From NCBI GenBank assembly GCA_003439945.1, contig QVRM01002192.1, positions 806,001 through 870,000 on the forward strand: a DNA stretch of 64,000 nt. The letters run 5' to 3'. Below the pieces are notes generated by a model. It was not told where the DNA came from. It saw only the letters and a program-made list of their open reading frames with translations, and searched no databases. Within the stretch, counting starts at the first letter, position 1. The number at the start of each line of letters is the position of its first letter. The position numbers were made by a program, and so were the translations under genes. Source of the stretch: Dermanyssus gallinae. Lineage: Eukaryota; Arthropoda; Arachnida; Mesostigmata; Dermanyssidae. Shown piece by piece: positions 1 to 10,230 of the stretch.

Positions 1-210
1 CCTCAGAGCATGCAAATTTCGAACTAACAAGGAGCAGTACACCGCCACCGTTTTGGCCAACACGATCTCTGCGAAAGACTTCGAATTTGCCATCCGCTGA
101 AAGTTCAGCCGAGGAGACATTCTCGTTCAGCCAACTTTCCGTTATGAACGCTACGTCGATATCTTCGGTGATACTGAAGGCAAGCAGCAGTCGACGGCTC
201 CAGGTTTGTC
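1..210 (-). pseudogene. LINE apurinic endonuclease fragment, cut by window edge
   Basis: Reading the minus strand from about 210 down to base 1 gives an open frame with the start of an APE-type LINE endonuclease: 'DVAFITESWLNENV' followed by an R-x-D-R and GGGVLLLV block. In these families the ITE/TESWL strand carries the catalytic Glu that binds metal for target nicking. The frame runs off the window at base 1, so the rest of the domain lies outside. It is joined directly to a reverse-transcriptase fragment at higher coordinates, which is the wrong order for one LINE (EN precedes RT), so two truncated copies are fused here. The clade is probably CR1-like; this is inference from a short stretch. 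Confidence 0.55.
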
Positions 211-239
211 CAGTGATCGTGCATTGACAGATATGCATA

Positions 240-800
240 ACAGCCCAATCTTGAGTCATTTCGACGAGTTGAGTTGCCGCGGATTTGCCTTTAGTAAACC
301 CATGTTGATTCTTATCCAGCAAGCATTTAGATTGAAGAAAATTAAAAATGTGGTCTACTAGCAGTTTTTCAAAGATGATACATGCGATAGATGATTGAGC
401 TACAGGTCTGTAGTTATCTACAATTGACTTTAGACCCTTCTTATGTACAGGGGTACGACTGATTGCCGAAAATGTTTTGGCACAATGCCATCCTCATAGG
501 ACCTACTGAATATCAAAAAAAGGGGTTCAGTTATCGTAGACGCTACATTTTTATAAAATATGGGTGGGATTAAATCAGGAGTAAAGCTGCATTTAGTGGG
601 AAGTTGTTTGATTTTTAGAAAGAATATTGTATTCTGATATTTCCAAGTATTACACGGATCATCATTGCGATTTTGTTTCCGGTCCACTGTCTTAAGTCCG
701 AGGCCATCCTTCGCCGGGATAACAAAATACCTTCGCGTTTTTGTGTCGTCATTCTGTGGCACTGTGGCCCGGTTTGTTGCAGCTATAGCAGATCGGGAGG
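240..800 (-). pseudogene. Decayed LINE: CCHC zinc knuckle plus N-terminal RT
   Basis: On the minus strand, 790 to 749 encodes a CCHC zinc knuckle (CYSCNKPGHSATE) whose last cysteine codon is a TGA stop. About 200 bases on, an RT palm begins: 'FTPDLIPPIFYKN', then 'GIVPKHFRQSVVPLY'. After a frameshift near 430 come 'VDNYRPVAQSS' and 'QHGFTKGKSAATQLVEM' at about 260. These are RT blocks 0 to 2a of CR1-like LINEs. No endonuclease lies between knuckle and RT, so the copy is deleted internally as well as frameshifted. The 6.4-7.7 kb relic carries the same 'TKGK(S/F)xATQLxE' block and is probably a relative. Confidence 0.55.
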
Positions 801-879
801 GTGATCCATTTTTCCAGTCAGCACCTTCTCGTACCGAGTTTGACGCTCCCGGGTTGCTCGAGTGGTTGTCGCTGTTGCT

Positions 880-1345
880 TTAACTAGTGCGTACTAAGTG
901 TCCGTTCTGCCCAGCCTTATCTCAATCACCTTCATTTGGCTAGCCGCTGGTAAACTTATTGGCACACCAGCAGTTTTTCCGCCTCCCTGCAACTTTCCTT
1001 CCAACGCTTTTTGTGTTCTTTTTCAGGATTAGTATGAGGTAGCCATCTTTGCTTTTGATGATTCCTCGAACAGTGACACTTCCCTCCAGCCTTCTAGTTT
1101 ATCTCGATTGTGACTCCGGTGAGCGTCTGCGGAAAGATCTTCCCCACCCTGAGTCGGAAAGTAGCCGTCGTGCTTTGCTCTACCTCCATCGGGCAGGGCT
1201 TGCGCCCTCCTTCCAACAAACGCTCGGAGAGTCTCGCAGGCTCGCTTGCTTCCTGGCTTCCCCGTCGGAGCCCACCACACTCACAACCAGGAATTGCTGG
1301 GTCGCTGTGGAAATTGCTGCTGCCCCCAGCAGGATAGCTGCGGTC
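880..1345 (-). pseudogene. Possible LINE ORF1 (gag-like) relic
   Basis: The minus strand holds a broken frame with 'VRGIIKSKDGYLILILKKN' followed by a basic stretch, similar to the strand-strand segment of R1- and jockey-type ORF1 proteins just before their zinc knuckles. No knuckle was found and the frame changes at least once. It abuts the poly(A) end of the R1-clade LINE at 1352, so it belongs to a different, older copy. An alternative is chance similarity in low-complexity coding; my confidence is low. Confidence 0.3.
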
Positions 1346-1674
1346 TCTTCCTTTTTTTTTTGAGGGTTAAGGGATTAAAATACATTTACGTACGACTGAG
1401 AAAAATCATACAGGATTTGGCTGTCCCCAGAACATGCTCACACTCAGACAGTGTGGGACTCAGCCACCAAACAGCAGGTCTCATCACCAAGTTTTGGCGC
1501 TTTGGAAGAGTCGAGCCGTAGGCTTAAGGCAATACATACTAAAACCCTACATATATGCACGACAGTGCCTACATATATGTATCCCCCTTAAGATGACCCT
1601 CCGGCCTGCGGGATCCTTGACAGAGAAGAGTAACTACGCACCGGCGGTGGGGAAGTCTCGGAAGCTTTAAATCA

Positions 1675-2490
1675 TTATGTCCTGCTTGTCGAGTCGCGTG
1701 GTGCAAGCGACTCTCTTATGCTTACCACTAGTCTTGTTCTTCCGGCATCTTCCTTTGCCTTCATAATACGTTGAATAGGCTTTGCAGCCGCGTCCCAGTT
1801 GTTGACCGACGTGAGCATGTGTGCGACTAGCTCTCCCAGAGTGTGCTTTCTGGGCATGCCTTGTCTGGTTTCGGTCCATGCGGCACATCTCAAAACCGTA
1901 TGTTCCGGAGAGTCCACCTCGTCGCAATACAAACATTGCGTTGAGTCAACCTTTCCTATCCGGTTTAGATACACCTGAAAATCGCCATGACCCGCGAAAA
2001 CCTGGGTCAAATGGTAAGTAAGACGACCCCTAGGACAATTCATCCCTACGCGGATGTTTGGAATAAGGTTCCTCACAGGCGCTCCTGGTTGTCCGTCCGG
2101 GATACTGTCCCACTCCTCCTGCCACCGGTCGAGTGTTACCTCGCGTTCTTGTTCCAGTTCCTTAGCTGGGTCATTCCAAAGACGCCGACGTTCGGCTGCC
2201 TTTAGGTCCCAGGGCACGGTGTCTGCCAGTACAAGCGAGGCCGCCGTACTGGTGATGCGATACCCCCGGATGATGCGAAAAGCGCCAATCCGCTGAACCT
2301 TCCTCAAGAGCTTCGTCGTTGCGTATGTGTCCATTGTAGGCGACATCCAGACTGGCGAGCCAAAAAGGATGATGGACTCTGACACGGACATTAGTAGTCT
2401 CCGTTGGCTATCTCTAGGGCAGTGCGTGTTGGGCAACAGGCGGGCAATGTCATTAGCCGTCTTTTGCGCCTTCGCGGCCGCTATCCTCAC
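1675..2490 (-). pseudogene. R1-clade LINE: thumb and CCHC C-terminal domain
   Basis: The last ORF2 segment (271 codons) starts in the thumb ('HVRIAAAKAQKTANDIARLL'), contains 'VQRIGAFRIIRGYRITST' and a 'RWQEEWDS' motif, then the conserved 'GHGDFQVYL' and the zinc-binding C-x2-C-x8-H-x4-C cluster (CLYCDEVDSPEHTVLRC). It ends with TAA/TAG-rich 3' UTR to the poly(A) at 1352-1361. This C-terminal cluster is found at the same position throughout the R1 clade and is thought to bind nucleic acid. Confidence 0.8.
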
Positions 2491-2980
2491 ATGAGGGGTT
2501 CCCTGCAGTCCCCGGTCCAGATGTACATATACCCAGGTATCTTGCCGTGTCCTTTAGCTCAATGTTTTCGCCGGAGAGCGTAAGCTTCAAAGGGCCGCAT
2601 TTCTTTTCCCCGATGAGTAGAATCGCCTCACTCTTCTGGGGGGCGAGTGTTAGGCCGGCACCTCTCATCCATCTGTCGATATCCGCTAGCGCAATATTGG
2701 CGTATGTCTCTAGCTCCATCTTGGTCCTGGCTCTGACGGTCACAGCAAGATCATCCGCGTAGGCGAGTAATTCTACTCCCGGTGGAAGATGCTGAATGTT
2801 TAGGACGTCATCGTATGCCAGAATCCAGAGGAGTGGTCCAATGATTGAACCCTGCGGCACTCCGGCAGTCATCTCCACCTTGGTGCGCCCGTTTTCGACC
2901 GTCCTATTCTTCAGGTAATCGGAAACTAACCGTACCAGATATGGAGGGACGTTCTTTCGTTGGAGCGTCTCCAGAACCAC
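2453..2980 (-). pseudogene. R1-clade LINE: RT palm with YADD box
   Basis: The second segment of the same ORF2 continues RT after the A-run frameshift: 'VLETLQRKNVPPYLVRL', 'TAGVPQGSIIGPLLW' (block 4), and the catalytic 'LLAYADDLAVTV'. It ends in 'RYLGI', the thumb entry, where a second one-base shift near 2525 moves the frame to the 1675-2490 segment. The catalytic residues are intact, so the frameshifts are the only visible lesions in RT. Confidence 0.8.
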
Positions 2981-2996
2981 TTTCCACGGGATACTG

Positions 2997-4241
2997 TTAA
3001 ACGCATTTTTTTACATCCAGCAGCACCACTAGGAACAAATCCCTGGTCTTCCGGGTAGACTCCTTAATAAGTTCGGCCTTTGCTACTACTTTATGGATGG
3101 CCGACAAAACAGACCTATGCTTTCGGAACCCAAACTGCATCGCTGAGAACAGCCCGTGCTCCTCTGCAAAAGTCCTCAGTCGATCCTCCATAATGGCTTC
3201 GGCTCCTTTGGCCAAAGTGCTCAACAAGCAGATTGGGCGGTACGACCCGTCGCCCTTAGGCAGCAGTACAAGCTCGGCGGCCTTCCAGCTCTCGGGAAGC
3301 TTACCCGTACGAAAGATCTTTGTGATAATATTTGCCACTAGCGAGGAATACTGTCTAAATAGGAATCTAACCGCTTCCGCCGGTATTCCATCCAAGCCTG
3401 GTGCCTTTCCAAGCTCGATCCTTTCCGCCGCAGCAACAACTTCGCCTGAAGTGACCTCGGGGACGTCAGTCTCCTCCATTTCACTATCCGCTAGCGTTTC
3501 AAAAGCTGTCCGATCAAAACTGGGGTGCTTTGGGAAAAGAGTGTTAATCACCCGGAGCTTCTCGTCTTCCTCCAGATGCTCACTCCTTGCTCCGCCAATC
3601 TTGCCCCTGACGATCCTTGACGGCTTGCCCCATAAATCCGAGTCAACCTGCTCAATCAGATCTCGCCAACAAGCTTCCTTGCTTTTGCTGATTTCTCTTC
3701 GCAAGCAGCTTTTTGCCCTTTTGTACTCGATATTTAGTTGGTGGGTTTGCTCGGTGTCCCCTTCACTCCTTCGCGCTTGGGTGTAAATACGTCTACGGCG
3801 TATGCACTCCCTTCGAGCCAACGCAATAGCGTCGTTCCACCAGAACACTGGCCTTGCTCCTGTGCTGCGCCTTGCGGGTGGAGTAGATGCCTTTTGGCAC
3901 GCTCTCTTCAATAGGCTGTATAAGTCGTCCGCCGTTGACGGCATTCCGTTGCTCTCAAGCAGCCATTCAAATGCTTCCTTTAATGCGTCGTTTCCCTTTA
4001 TCCGCCATACATGTCGCCTGGCTTGAGGTGGTATCGTTTCTCTGTGGCCAGCTCCCTTCACCTTGAACTCGATACAGTGGTGATCGCTCAGATTCTCCTC
4101 TTCTTTTAGCACTTGCCACCCAATAATCATGTGTGCGTGCAATGCCTTGCAGATTGTAAGGTCAATCCAGGATTCTCTTCCTCTTGAGGAGCAATATGTA
4201 GCCTCACCGGTTTTCATAGTCACCATGTCTTCTCTGGCCAT
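2997..4241 (-). pseudogene. R1-clade LINE: endonuclease end plus RT N-terminus
   Basis: This 414-codon open segment begins inside the endonuclease ('GRESWIDLTICKAL', then 'LSDHHCIEF', the SDH catalytic His block), passes a basic linker and enters RT with 'KAPGLDGIPAEAVRFL', 'SYRPICLLSTLAKGAEAI' and 'MQFGFRKHRSVLSAIH'. Just upstream, 4418 to 4245 encodes the preceding endonuclease block (VIFTGDFNAASPVWGS) in another frame, so a one-base shift separates them near 4243. It ends 'VVLLDVKKCV': a run of seven A (3006-3012 on the plus strand) shifts the frame just where LDVKNAF, carrying the first RT aspartate, should continue. Confidence 0.8.
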
Positions 4242-4370
4242 ACATTCCTAAACAGCCTGCCCCCGGCTACTGGTTTCCTTCGAACCCCACACGGGCGACG
4301 CAGCGTTGAAGTCACCGGTAAAGATAACCAGCGGCTCCAAACTGGCCCGCGCCGATATAGTAATGTCATT

Positions 4371-4547
4371 AAGAAGATCTTGCAGGTCTGCTTGTTGTAT
4401 TAACGGTTATTTATTTAAATCAGAAAGTTTCCTTAGCGTCCCTGACGTAATAACTGCGTTATGTAATTACTAACGGTAATGCACTGCAGGTTAATGCGCA
4501 CAGTGGCGCTGTTTAAGCTGAGTATTTTCAGTGCTTCCTTTACGCAA

Positions 4548-4597
<50 letters not shown>

Positions 4598-4846
4598 CGC
4601 GCATGTAACGCTGGCTGTCTTCAAGTCTTTTATAAAGACAACTCGAGTAATCACAACAGCAACTTACAAACCAGCTTGCTCTAACAGGAGCAAGTAGGAC
4701 CAATACGACCTACAGCAATTGATTAACCTGCAGTGCATAACCGTTAGTAATTACATAACGCAGTTATTACGTCAGGGACGCTAAGAAAACTTTCTGATTT
4801 AAATAAATAGCCGTTAATACAACAAGCAGACCTGCAAGATCTTCTT
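4371..4846. repeat. 125-bp inverted repeat with 226-bp spacer
   Basis: Bases 4371-4495 and 4722-4846 are reverse complements with about three mismatches in 125 by my reading. The spacer (4496-4721) contains a (CA)n(TA)n microsatellite. The left arm overlaps the last recognisable codons of the R1-clade LINE endonuclease (QQADLQDLL), and the right arm repeats them in inverse orientation. It could be a foldback/MITE element or an inverted duplication made during LINE insertion. I see no target-site duplication at its outer edges. Confidence 0.8.
4548..4594. repeat. (CA)n(TA)n microsatellite
   Basis: A run of CA dinucleotides (4548-4560) passes directly into TA dinucleotides (to 4594), lying in the spacer of the 125-bp inverted repeat. 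Confidence 0.95.
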
Positions 4847-4909
4847 GAGGAGTAAAACTGCCCCAATCGAAGGAGACGGCTCGTGTAGTGCCGCCTGGTC
4901 TGATTCTGA

Positions 4910-5110
4910 TCATTTTGTTGCCATAATTACTCGTACCACTTTCTGAGCCATTAGGCGCAGGGCCGTAGTCTTAGCATGGCGGACTACCTGTTACGGCCAC
5001 TCCCTGCTGATAAATTCTAGTATTTCCCTAACGGTGTCCGCTTGGTCTATCCTGTCTTTGGCCTCCTTTTCTTTTTTCGTATCTTGTTTATTGTTCTGCT
5101 CATGTGCTAC
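4910..5110 (-). pseudogene. Possible LINE ORF1 relic, charged helix
   Basis: A minus-strand frame encodes a charged helical stretch (KKEKEAKDRIDQADTVREIL), one in-frame TAA, then 'LRLMAQKVVRVIMATK' and stop. It resembles the N-terminal part of a LINE ORF1 and sits just 5' of the R1-clade endonuclease across the inverted repeat, so it could be the 5' part of the same LINE. No diagnostic motif is present; low confidence. Confidence 0.25.
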
Positions 5111-5273
5111 CATTTTCTGGCGTCCACGAATCCGGTGTCTCCTCTGCTTCTGCTCTAGCCTCCCACCGAGCCCTTATTGATGACTCCTATGCTGTAGATA
5201 GTTTTGACGCTTAATGTTAGAGGAAGAATGACCGTAATAAATTGCTAAATGTATATATATACATATATATAAG

Positions 5274-5735
5274 TTGGGAGTAGGCGAATTGATGAAGCGT
5301 TTAATTGATGAAGCGAGGTTTTTTTTAACGAGGATTTTTGCGCTTTTGAATACATGCAGGAATAGAATTGTTCACGTCTTGGAGGGTGGCCCGCTGCTGA
5401 CGGAAGACCTACAAAAACGATGTAATCTGAAAAAAACGTGCGCTTTTGAAGTCTATATGCGGAACTCGGAAACCAAAATAGCGGGTAGCGGGGTACAAGA
5501 TCGACATCTAACTACGGCTTTTGCAGCTCACGGATTTCATCACGTTCTGTGCAGCGTGGAGGGTTTTCATGAACCACAGGATAAATGTCAACGCAAACAA
5601 TGCTGGAGCAGATGTGATCGATACCACGCCGCGGTATGCCCGGCGGTTAGGTCTATAGCAGAACTAGCAAAGAGCTAGATTGTTGGTGTCTCGAAACATT
5701 TGATGTAACATAAACACATTTACCCAGTTTGGGTG

Positions 5736-5745
<10 letters not shown>
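5274..5745 (+). pseudogene. 3' end of PHD-type LINE, copy 1
   Basis: An open frame of 134 codons ends in 'AHGFHHVLCSVEGFHE', followed by three spaced cysteines and 'YHAAVCPAVRSIAELAKS'. The same pattern (HG-aromatic-HH-x2-C, FHE, Cys cluster, H-x3-C, RS-x3-L) ends ORF2 of the intact LINE at 14,998-18,994, so this is the 3' end of a related LINE. Its 3' UTR (GATGTAACATAAACACATTT...) is shared with copies at 36,960 and 43,370, so those three form one subfamily. The tail runs into (TA)n at 5739. No RT remains, as is usual for 5'-truncated LINEs. Confidence 0.65.

Positions 5746-5772
<27 letters not shown>
5739..5772. repeat. (TA)n microsatellite at LINE 3' end
   Basis: About 16 TA units follow directly on the 3' UTR of the LINE fragment at 5274-5745. 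Confidence 0.95.
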
Positions 5773-5774
<2 letters not shown>

Positions 5775-6379
5775 TAAGACAACGCCTCGATCTCGGTTTA
5801 CAACGCGGGAACGCGACGTCCGTCTGGGGCACACTGCTGAAGTGGTCTCAGCCTATGTCGCTCCACTTGCATCCTTAATAAAAACAACTAAACCGGTATT
5901 AATACAACTGAAACATGGTTAGGTGTAGGTGGAAGACGTGTGACAAATAGCGAATTAATTTATGATAATAGATAATCAGTACACTAATGTGGTCAAGGCG
6001 ATTAAGATTATTTCAAGATTATTACGTTTTAACGTTTTGAACGACAGTTATATATTAAGAATGAAATATCGCTTGAACTTATTCTCAAAATAATGTTCAG
6101 TCGAGGTGGCATGTTGTCATGCTACAAACGCTGGTCGCAAGGATCGTATTATTTTGAATGTATATGCGATATTGCTCAACTGGTTTTAATTGTTGCAGAT
6201 TTAAGCTCTCCAAGAATCGAATGGCAGAATATGTCTTTTTTAGATTCTCAAACTATGGAGCTTACAATTATAAATGCTTTTATAGAGGAAAATATATATC
6301 AGTGAGTGAAATTGCGCATCCACTGGTGTGTAATTTCAGTAATTTCAACGAACAATGCGTTTGCCACCGATGAGGCGTA

Positions 6380-7740
6380 TGTTTTTAAATATTATTTTCT
6401 TCTGTTTATGTGACTCAAGCAGGTTCAAGGTAGGTGTTTACTTTCTCCCTACCAACATTAAGATGTATGTATTCATTTTATTATCTGGAATAACATATTT
6501 AAAAAAAGCAATTAAACACCTTTGTAAGTGCAGCCGTGTCCCAGATCTTATCCCTTTACTATTCTATATAAAAAAAAGTGGCACATGTTGTAACAGAGAC
6601 ACTCTCATTAAATTATGCCAGGTCCTACAAAGAGAGATGTCAAGTCCTAATTCATAACTACGCCTGTACATAAAACGGGATCAAAAGCAAATGTTTATAA
6701 TTATAGACCCGTGATGCTATTATCAATATAATGTAATATATATGTATATAATGATGTATATTTATTTGAAAAATTCCTTGTGGATCTTATGTTTAGCTTT
6801 ATGTAGTCTGAGGGAGTGCGTGACGAGCAGGAACAAGGCTCTACTAAAGGGAAATTCACAGCAACGCAACTAGCTGAAATTATATAAGATTGAGCCATTA
6901 AACAAAATGTAACATTTGACAAAGTAAACCAACTCTTACTAAATTAATTGAGATAAGTATAAATAGGCATACTGTTTTATGAATATCGAGCGCTCTGTAT
7001 GCAGGCATTAAACAGTTTTAATCAGTGTCCCTCGGGCGTGCTTTAAGAATCATGCCAAAGCCCTTTCCGATTTTAAAAACGTTAAACTTGAAATCATTAA
7101 GCATAAACTCTACGCACATGATCTTAACCTTGATAGGTCAGCTGGCACAGAGAACGGGAGGGACATCATACAACCACACAGACTACTGACTCCTCGATTG
7201 GTGCACAAAAAATTATATGATAATATCGGTTTGCAGTGAGTTTGAAAGAGGACCACGTTTACACACTTGTTAAACACACAGAGTAAATAACATTCGCGAC
7301 CTTGGAGTAACGGTAACACCGGAGCTAGATTTTAATATTTACAAATTATAAACTATCACATATTTGTTAAATATTTTATAGCGCTTTTTTTTCACAGTTT
7401 TGTAGTTACTGAGTAAGTGCTGTAAAGTGCTTCAAGCTGTGAAGTTTGACGGCCGTTCTTAAAAAAACATATTGGTGCTATTGAACAACTTCAGTCCAAA
7501 TTTGTTCCTTTCAGTCTAATACCTTTCAATTTTAGCTAATATTCGCAAATACGATATGCGCAGTTCTTTAAATTTATCATCAAAAACAATTACGCAATCT
7601 GATCTAGTCGTGGTGACACCAAAATAGTATCACATGTTATCCTGGCACATGGCACGAATGTTGAGAACCATGGACTTATAATAAGTATTTTAAACTATAC
7701 TATTTATCACTGATTTGTAATTGTCCTCCAAGACTCTTAC
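6380..7740 (+). pseudogene. Heavily decayed CR1-like LINE RT
   Basis: Pieces of one RT can be followed on the plus strand across many stops and frameshifts: 'VPDLIPLLFYIKKSG' (6538), 'TPVHKTGSKANVYNYRPVML' (6665), a 'STKGKFTATQLAEI' block (6840), a 'VDKVN'-like palm segment, a degenerate YADD box read as YAHD (about 7110), 'NNIRDLGVTVTPELDFN' (7290) and 'HIGAIEQLQSKFVPFS' (7470). The order matches RT, thumb and C-terminal regions of CR1-like LINEs. This copy is old. The neighbouring minus-strand relic at 240-800 has the same ATQL block. Confidence 0.6.
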
Positions 7741-7756
7741 ATTGTGCATGTGTATA

Positions 7757-7774
7757 TATATATATATATATATA
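7757..7774. repeat. (TA)n microsatellite
   Basis: A short TA run lies at the 3' end of the minus-strand YLDD/KRPDG element copy that occupies 7775-8560. Confidence 0.9.
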
Positions 7775-8560
7775 ACTCTGCTATAATAGCACTTTGGAGT
7801 GGACAATTGTCTCTGCGCGAACGTGTGATCACGGGTTCTCTACCCAAGGGTTAGCCTAGTTCAACAATGCGCCCCAAACAGACGCGGCATTTCCTCGTCG
7901 AATGTCGAGCGACAGCCTCTGACGCAAGAAGTCGGATGCTCTCGAGCCTCCTGTCGAAAGATTAAGGCTTCTACCTACGCGCCTATCAGCTTGGGCGTAA
8001 GAGGGCCTGCAGCTCCCATAGTCTCAAACGTCAACGGACAAAATTCGTGCGGATAATTAACGATAGAGTATTTTCAGAATTTGTTAGCCTCAGCTAACCT
8101 GGAAGCATGACCTGTTCGGTCCCCACCTGCACCGACTATCGAAGGGGCTAATAAGTCGGTTACAGTTGCGTCCCAAACAAGCATGCGGCTGCGCTCAAAG
8201 GGCGTCAAAGTCAGGCCGTTAGGTCTTTTCCATCACCCTTAGATTTGGGGGCTCTCGAACACACGGGAAGCTTGCCGATCTAAGTGTGCGACTAAAGGTG
8301 TCATTTAAAGCGGAATGACCGCCGGCCTGCACACAACGCGCATGACAGGCCATGATAGGCCAACGCGTCCACAAAATCACCACAACGACATCGATGGGGC
8401 ACGACTAGGTCAACACCAAGCCACAGCCCTGCGCTTATGCGCGTCGTCTCGTCGTCCAGTTCGCAGACAGGGTAGAGCGTGTAACCAAGCCCCAGCCCCT
8501 TGACTACTAACAGCTCAAAGGATGGCTCTATCAGCAACTTAAGGTGCTCCATTAATAGTA
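7775..8560 (-). pseudogene. YLDD/KRPDG retroelement 3' part, copy A
   Basis: On the minus strand, 8490 to 8310 reads 'DDETTRISAGLWLGVDLVVP', 'HRCRCGDFVDALAYHGLSC' and 'GRR'. After frameshifts, traces of an LEP-like and DGK-like block, 'MLVWDATVTD' and an FLRQRLSLDIRRGNAAS-like tail follow to about 7840. The same series is better preserved on the plus strand at 30,640-31,340. The two copies also share a 3' UTR (AGACAATTGTCCACTCCAAAGTGCTA), so they belong to one family. The Cys/His cluster followed by a D-x(n)-RPDG-x(n)-WDxT arrangement looks like a zinc-plus-nuclease C-terminus of a retroelement; its activity is not known to me. Confidence 0.6.
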
Positions 8561-8564
8561 ATTA

Positions 8565-9115
8565 ATGTAGTGGATCACACAACCAGTCCTGCGTCGTTTA
8601 CGTGCATAGTCCACGTTGCTGTTTCTAATTGCTCAAAACATACCACTCTCTCGCTTGGCAACTGCGCTGCTGCTAGACCGTTAGCTGAGTTGGCTAAACT
8701 TGCGTACAAGTCATAATAAGGCCAACTTTGGTATGTTGCTTGTGGAGGATTGATGTCTCGAGATTAGCGGCTCCCGGTCGGTTGATTATATTTTAAAGGT
8801 CTTGAAGAAACTGGTGTTGATCGGGTTAAATCGATATTTAGAGTCGATACATTTATTTTTGCCTAATCATTATGACTTTGGCAATGGTAGGTCGACCTCG
8901 CGTTGATCACTTATGACAACGGGCCTCCGTATCGGTCGTGGTACACACGCTTTGTCTCGCGGCTTTTCCTGACGTCTCGGCTGTTTCCAATTGTTTTGAT
9001 AATTTATGTTCTAGATGCTAGCTTGACTGGGTTGCTCCGCGCCGCCTATTGCCCCAGGGTCAGGTTTTTCCTCTAAAAACGGGGACAGCTGACAGATCTC
9101 GTCAGAAGGAATCCT
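8565..9115. other. No recognisable feature
   Basis: I see no coding pattern, RNA gene or clear repeat in this stretch between two LINE relics. Confidence 0.5.
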
Positions 9116-9119
9116 CGTG

Positions 9120-9845
9120 GCAGCAGGTTGATATCATAACCCCTCAAGGCACCGTTCTCGAACCTTTATGTTCCTTATCTGTCTAAATTATATTATATTA
9201 AGGGTCCAAGTGGTAAACCGCAGGCCTGCTATATCTTTTTCTTTTGACACAATGCTACTGTTCGGAGCGAATCATCGGAGTTTTGTAAACGGATTTGCAC
9301 CAGTCCCTCCTAAATGTTGGCGACGTAATGATAATTTTTAACAGCTTCGGACTAGTTATCAATGCTAATAAAGCCAACTTCATGGTTTTTCGTTCCTCGC
9401 CGAGGCTACTGTCCTTACCTAATAATCTGTTAGTCGAGACATATTGATTTCCGGCAGACCGCTACGTCTCCGAGGGGGGCTGCCTGGTGCTCGTTCTCCA
9501 GAATAACATGAAGTGGCATTCCCATCTGGATTATATTGCACCCAAGTGCTATGTTGTTATATTTGTGTAGAATGAAACTGATTGCGGTGCGCACAGAGAG
9601 CTTACTTTAAGTGTACAGCTGCATTGTACAAAGCCGTGTACTTATTACTGCTATGCTATGGTATTCTTCTCTGGGGCATTTTTGACAATGCTCTCCGGAG
9701 AGCCAGAGTAATACAGATCAATTCACTTACTGCCTTTTTTCTAGGAGAGAAAGGGTTTCGGTCCGTAGATTTTTCATTCGAGTTAGCACACGCTACGGGT
9801 TTCTACGTAAGCATATACAATTTCGCGAGGTATTGCACTTAGGGA
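9120..9845 (+). pseudogene. Decayed CR1-like LINE RT, C-terminal half
   Basis: Starting near 9135 the plus strand reads 'ITPQGTVLEPL' (the GVPQG block). Further on come 'FGLVINANKANFMVFRS' (9340), a segment 'VLVLQNNMKWHSHLDYI', and 'AVYLLLLCYGILLWGIFDNA' (9630), the helix typical of the post-RT region where LINEs have LYG-x2-xW. Several frameshifts and stops interrupt it and no YADD box survives. It is an old fragment of a CR1/jockey-like element. Confidence 0.55.
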
Positions 9846-10026
9846 GCTCACATTTCCATTACTTGCTGCCCCCAGTCGAACATTAGTTAGGCGTGCAACA
9901 GCTTTTGTAGTGCTCTCAATGTCATTAAAGTCTAGTCAACAGTGAGTAGCCTCACAACGCAACACTTCTTTGCTTACGAAGTAAAATAATGGCTCGTAAT
10001 TTCACAGTACGTTGCCGTTCATCTTT

Positions 10027-10230
10027 TCAACCTGATCGCGCGCGACGAGGAAGAGCTAGTATGGCTCTAATTACGTCATTCTGAACGACCCTTAGCTTGT
10101 CTAGGGTCTTGGAATACGTGGCGTCCACAGAGTAATTCCTTAAGTTAGAATTGGCTTTACAAGTTCTTTGTATACATGTACCAGAAGGCCCCGCTCTCCT
10201 TAAACGCACGAGTGAGACCACCACGGCGTA
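10027..10230 (-). pseudogene. LINE C-terminal relic, inverse copy
   Basis: This minus-strand frame contains 'KTLDKLRVVQNDVIRAIL', the Q-N/K-x2-R(A/I)I helix found after RT in CR1-like LINEs. Its upstream DNA (GTGGTCTCACTCGTGCGTTTAAGGAGAGC and on) matches, in opposite orientation, the plus-strand relic at about 14,198, so the two are copies of one family. Confidence 0.5.

Larger units (their letters stand above)
1352..4420 (-). mobile_element. R1-clade LINE, 5' truncated, frameshifted
   Basis: A single LINE read on the minus strand: endonuclease C-terminus (4420-4000), RT (about 3600-2530), a post-RT domain with a C-x2-C-...-H-...-C motif (2490-1675), a 3' UTR, and a poly(A) tail seen as ten T at 1352-1361. 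'TGHGDFQVYLNRIGK' and 'CLYCDEVDSPEHTVLRC' are hallmarks of the R1 clade. Three one-base frameshifts break it (near 4243, 3006-3012 and 2525). The 5' end stops at an inverted repeat (4371-4846). Many R1-clade members are site-specific for 28S rDNA or telomeric repeats; no such target is visible here. Confidence 0.8.

Noticed and set aside
3097..3786. 229-codon plus-strand open frame
   Set aside because: Antisense of the R1-clade LINE RT, rich in Ser and Leu as expected from an opposite strand.
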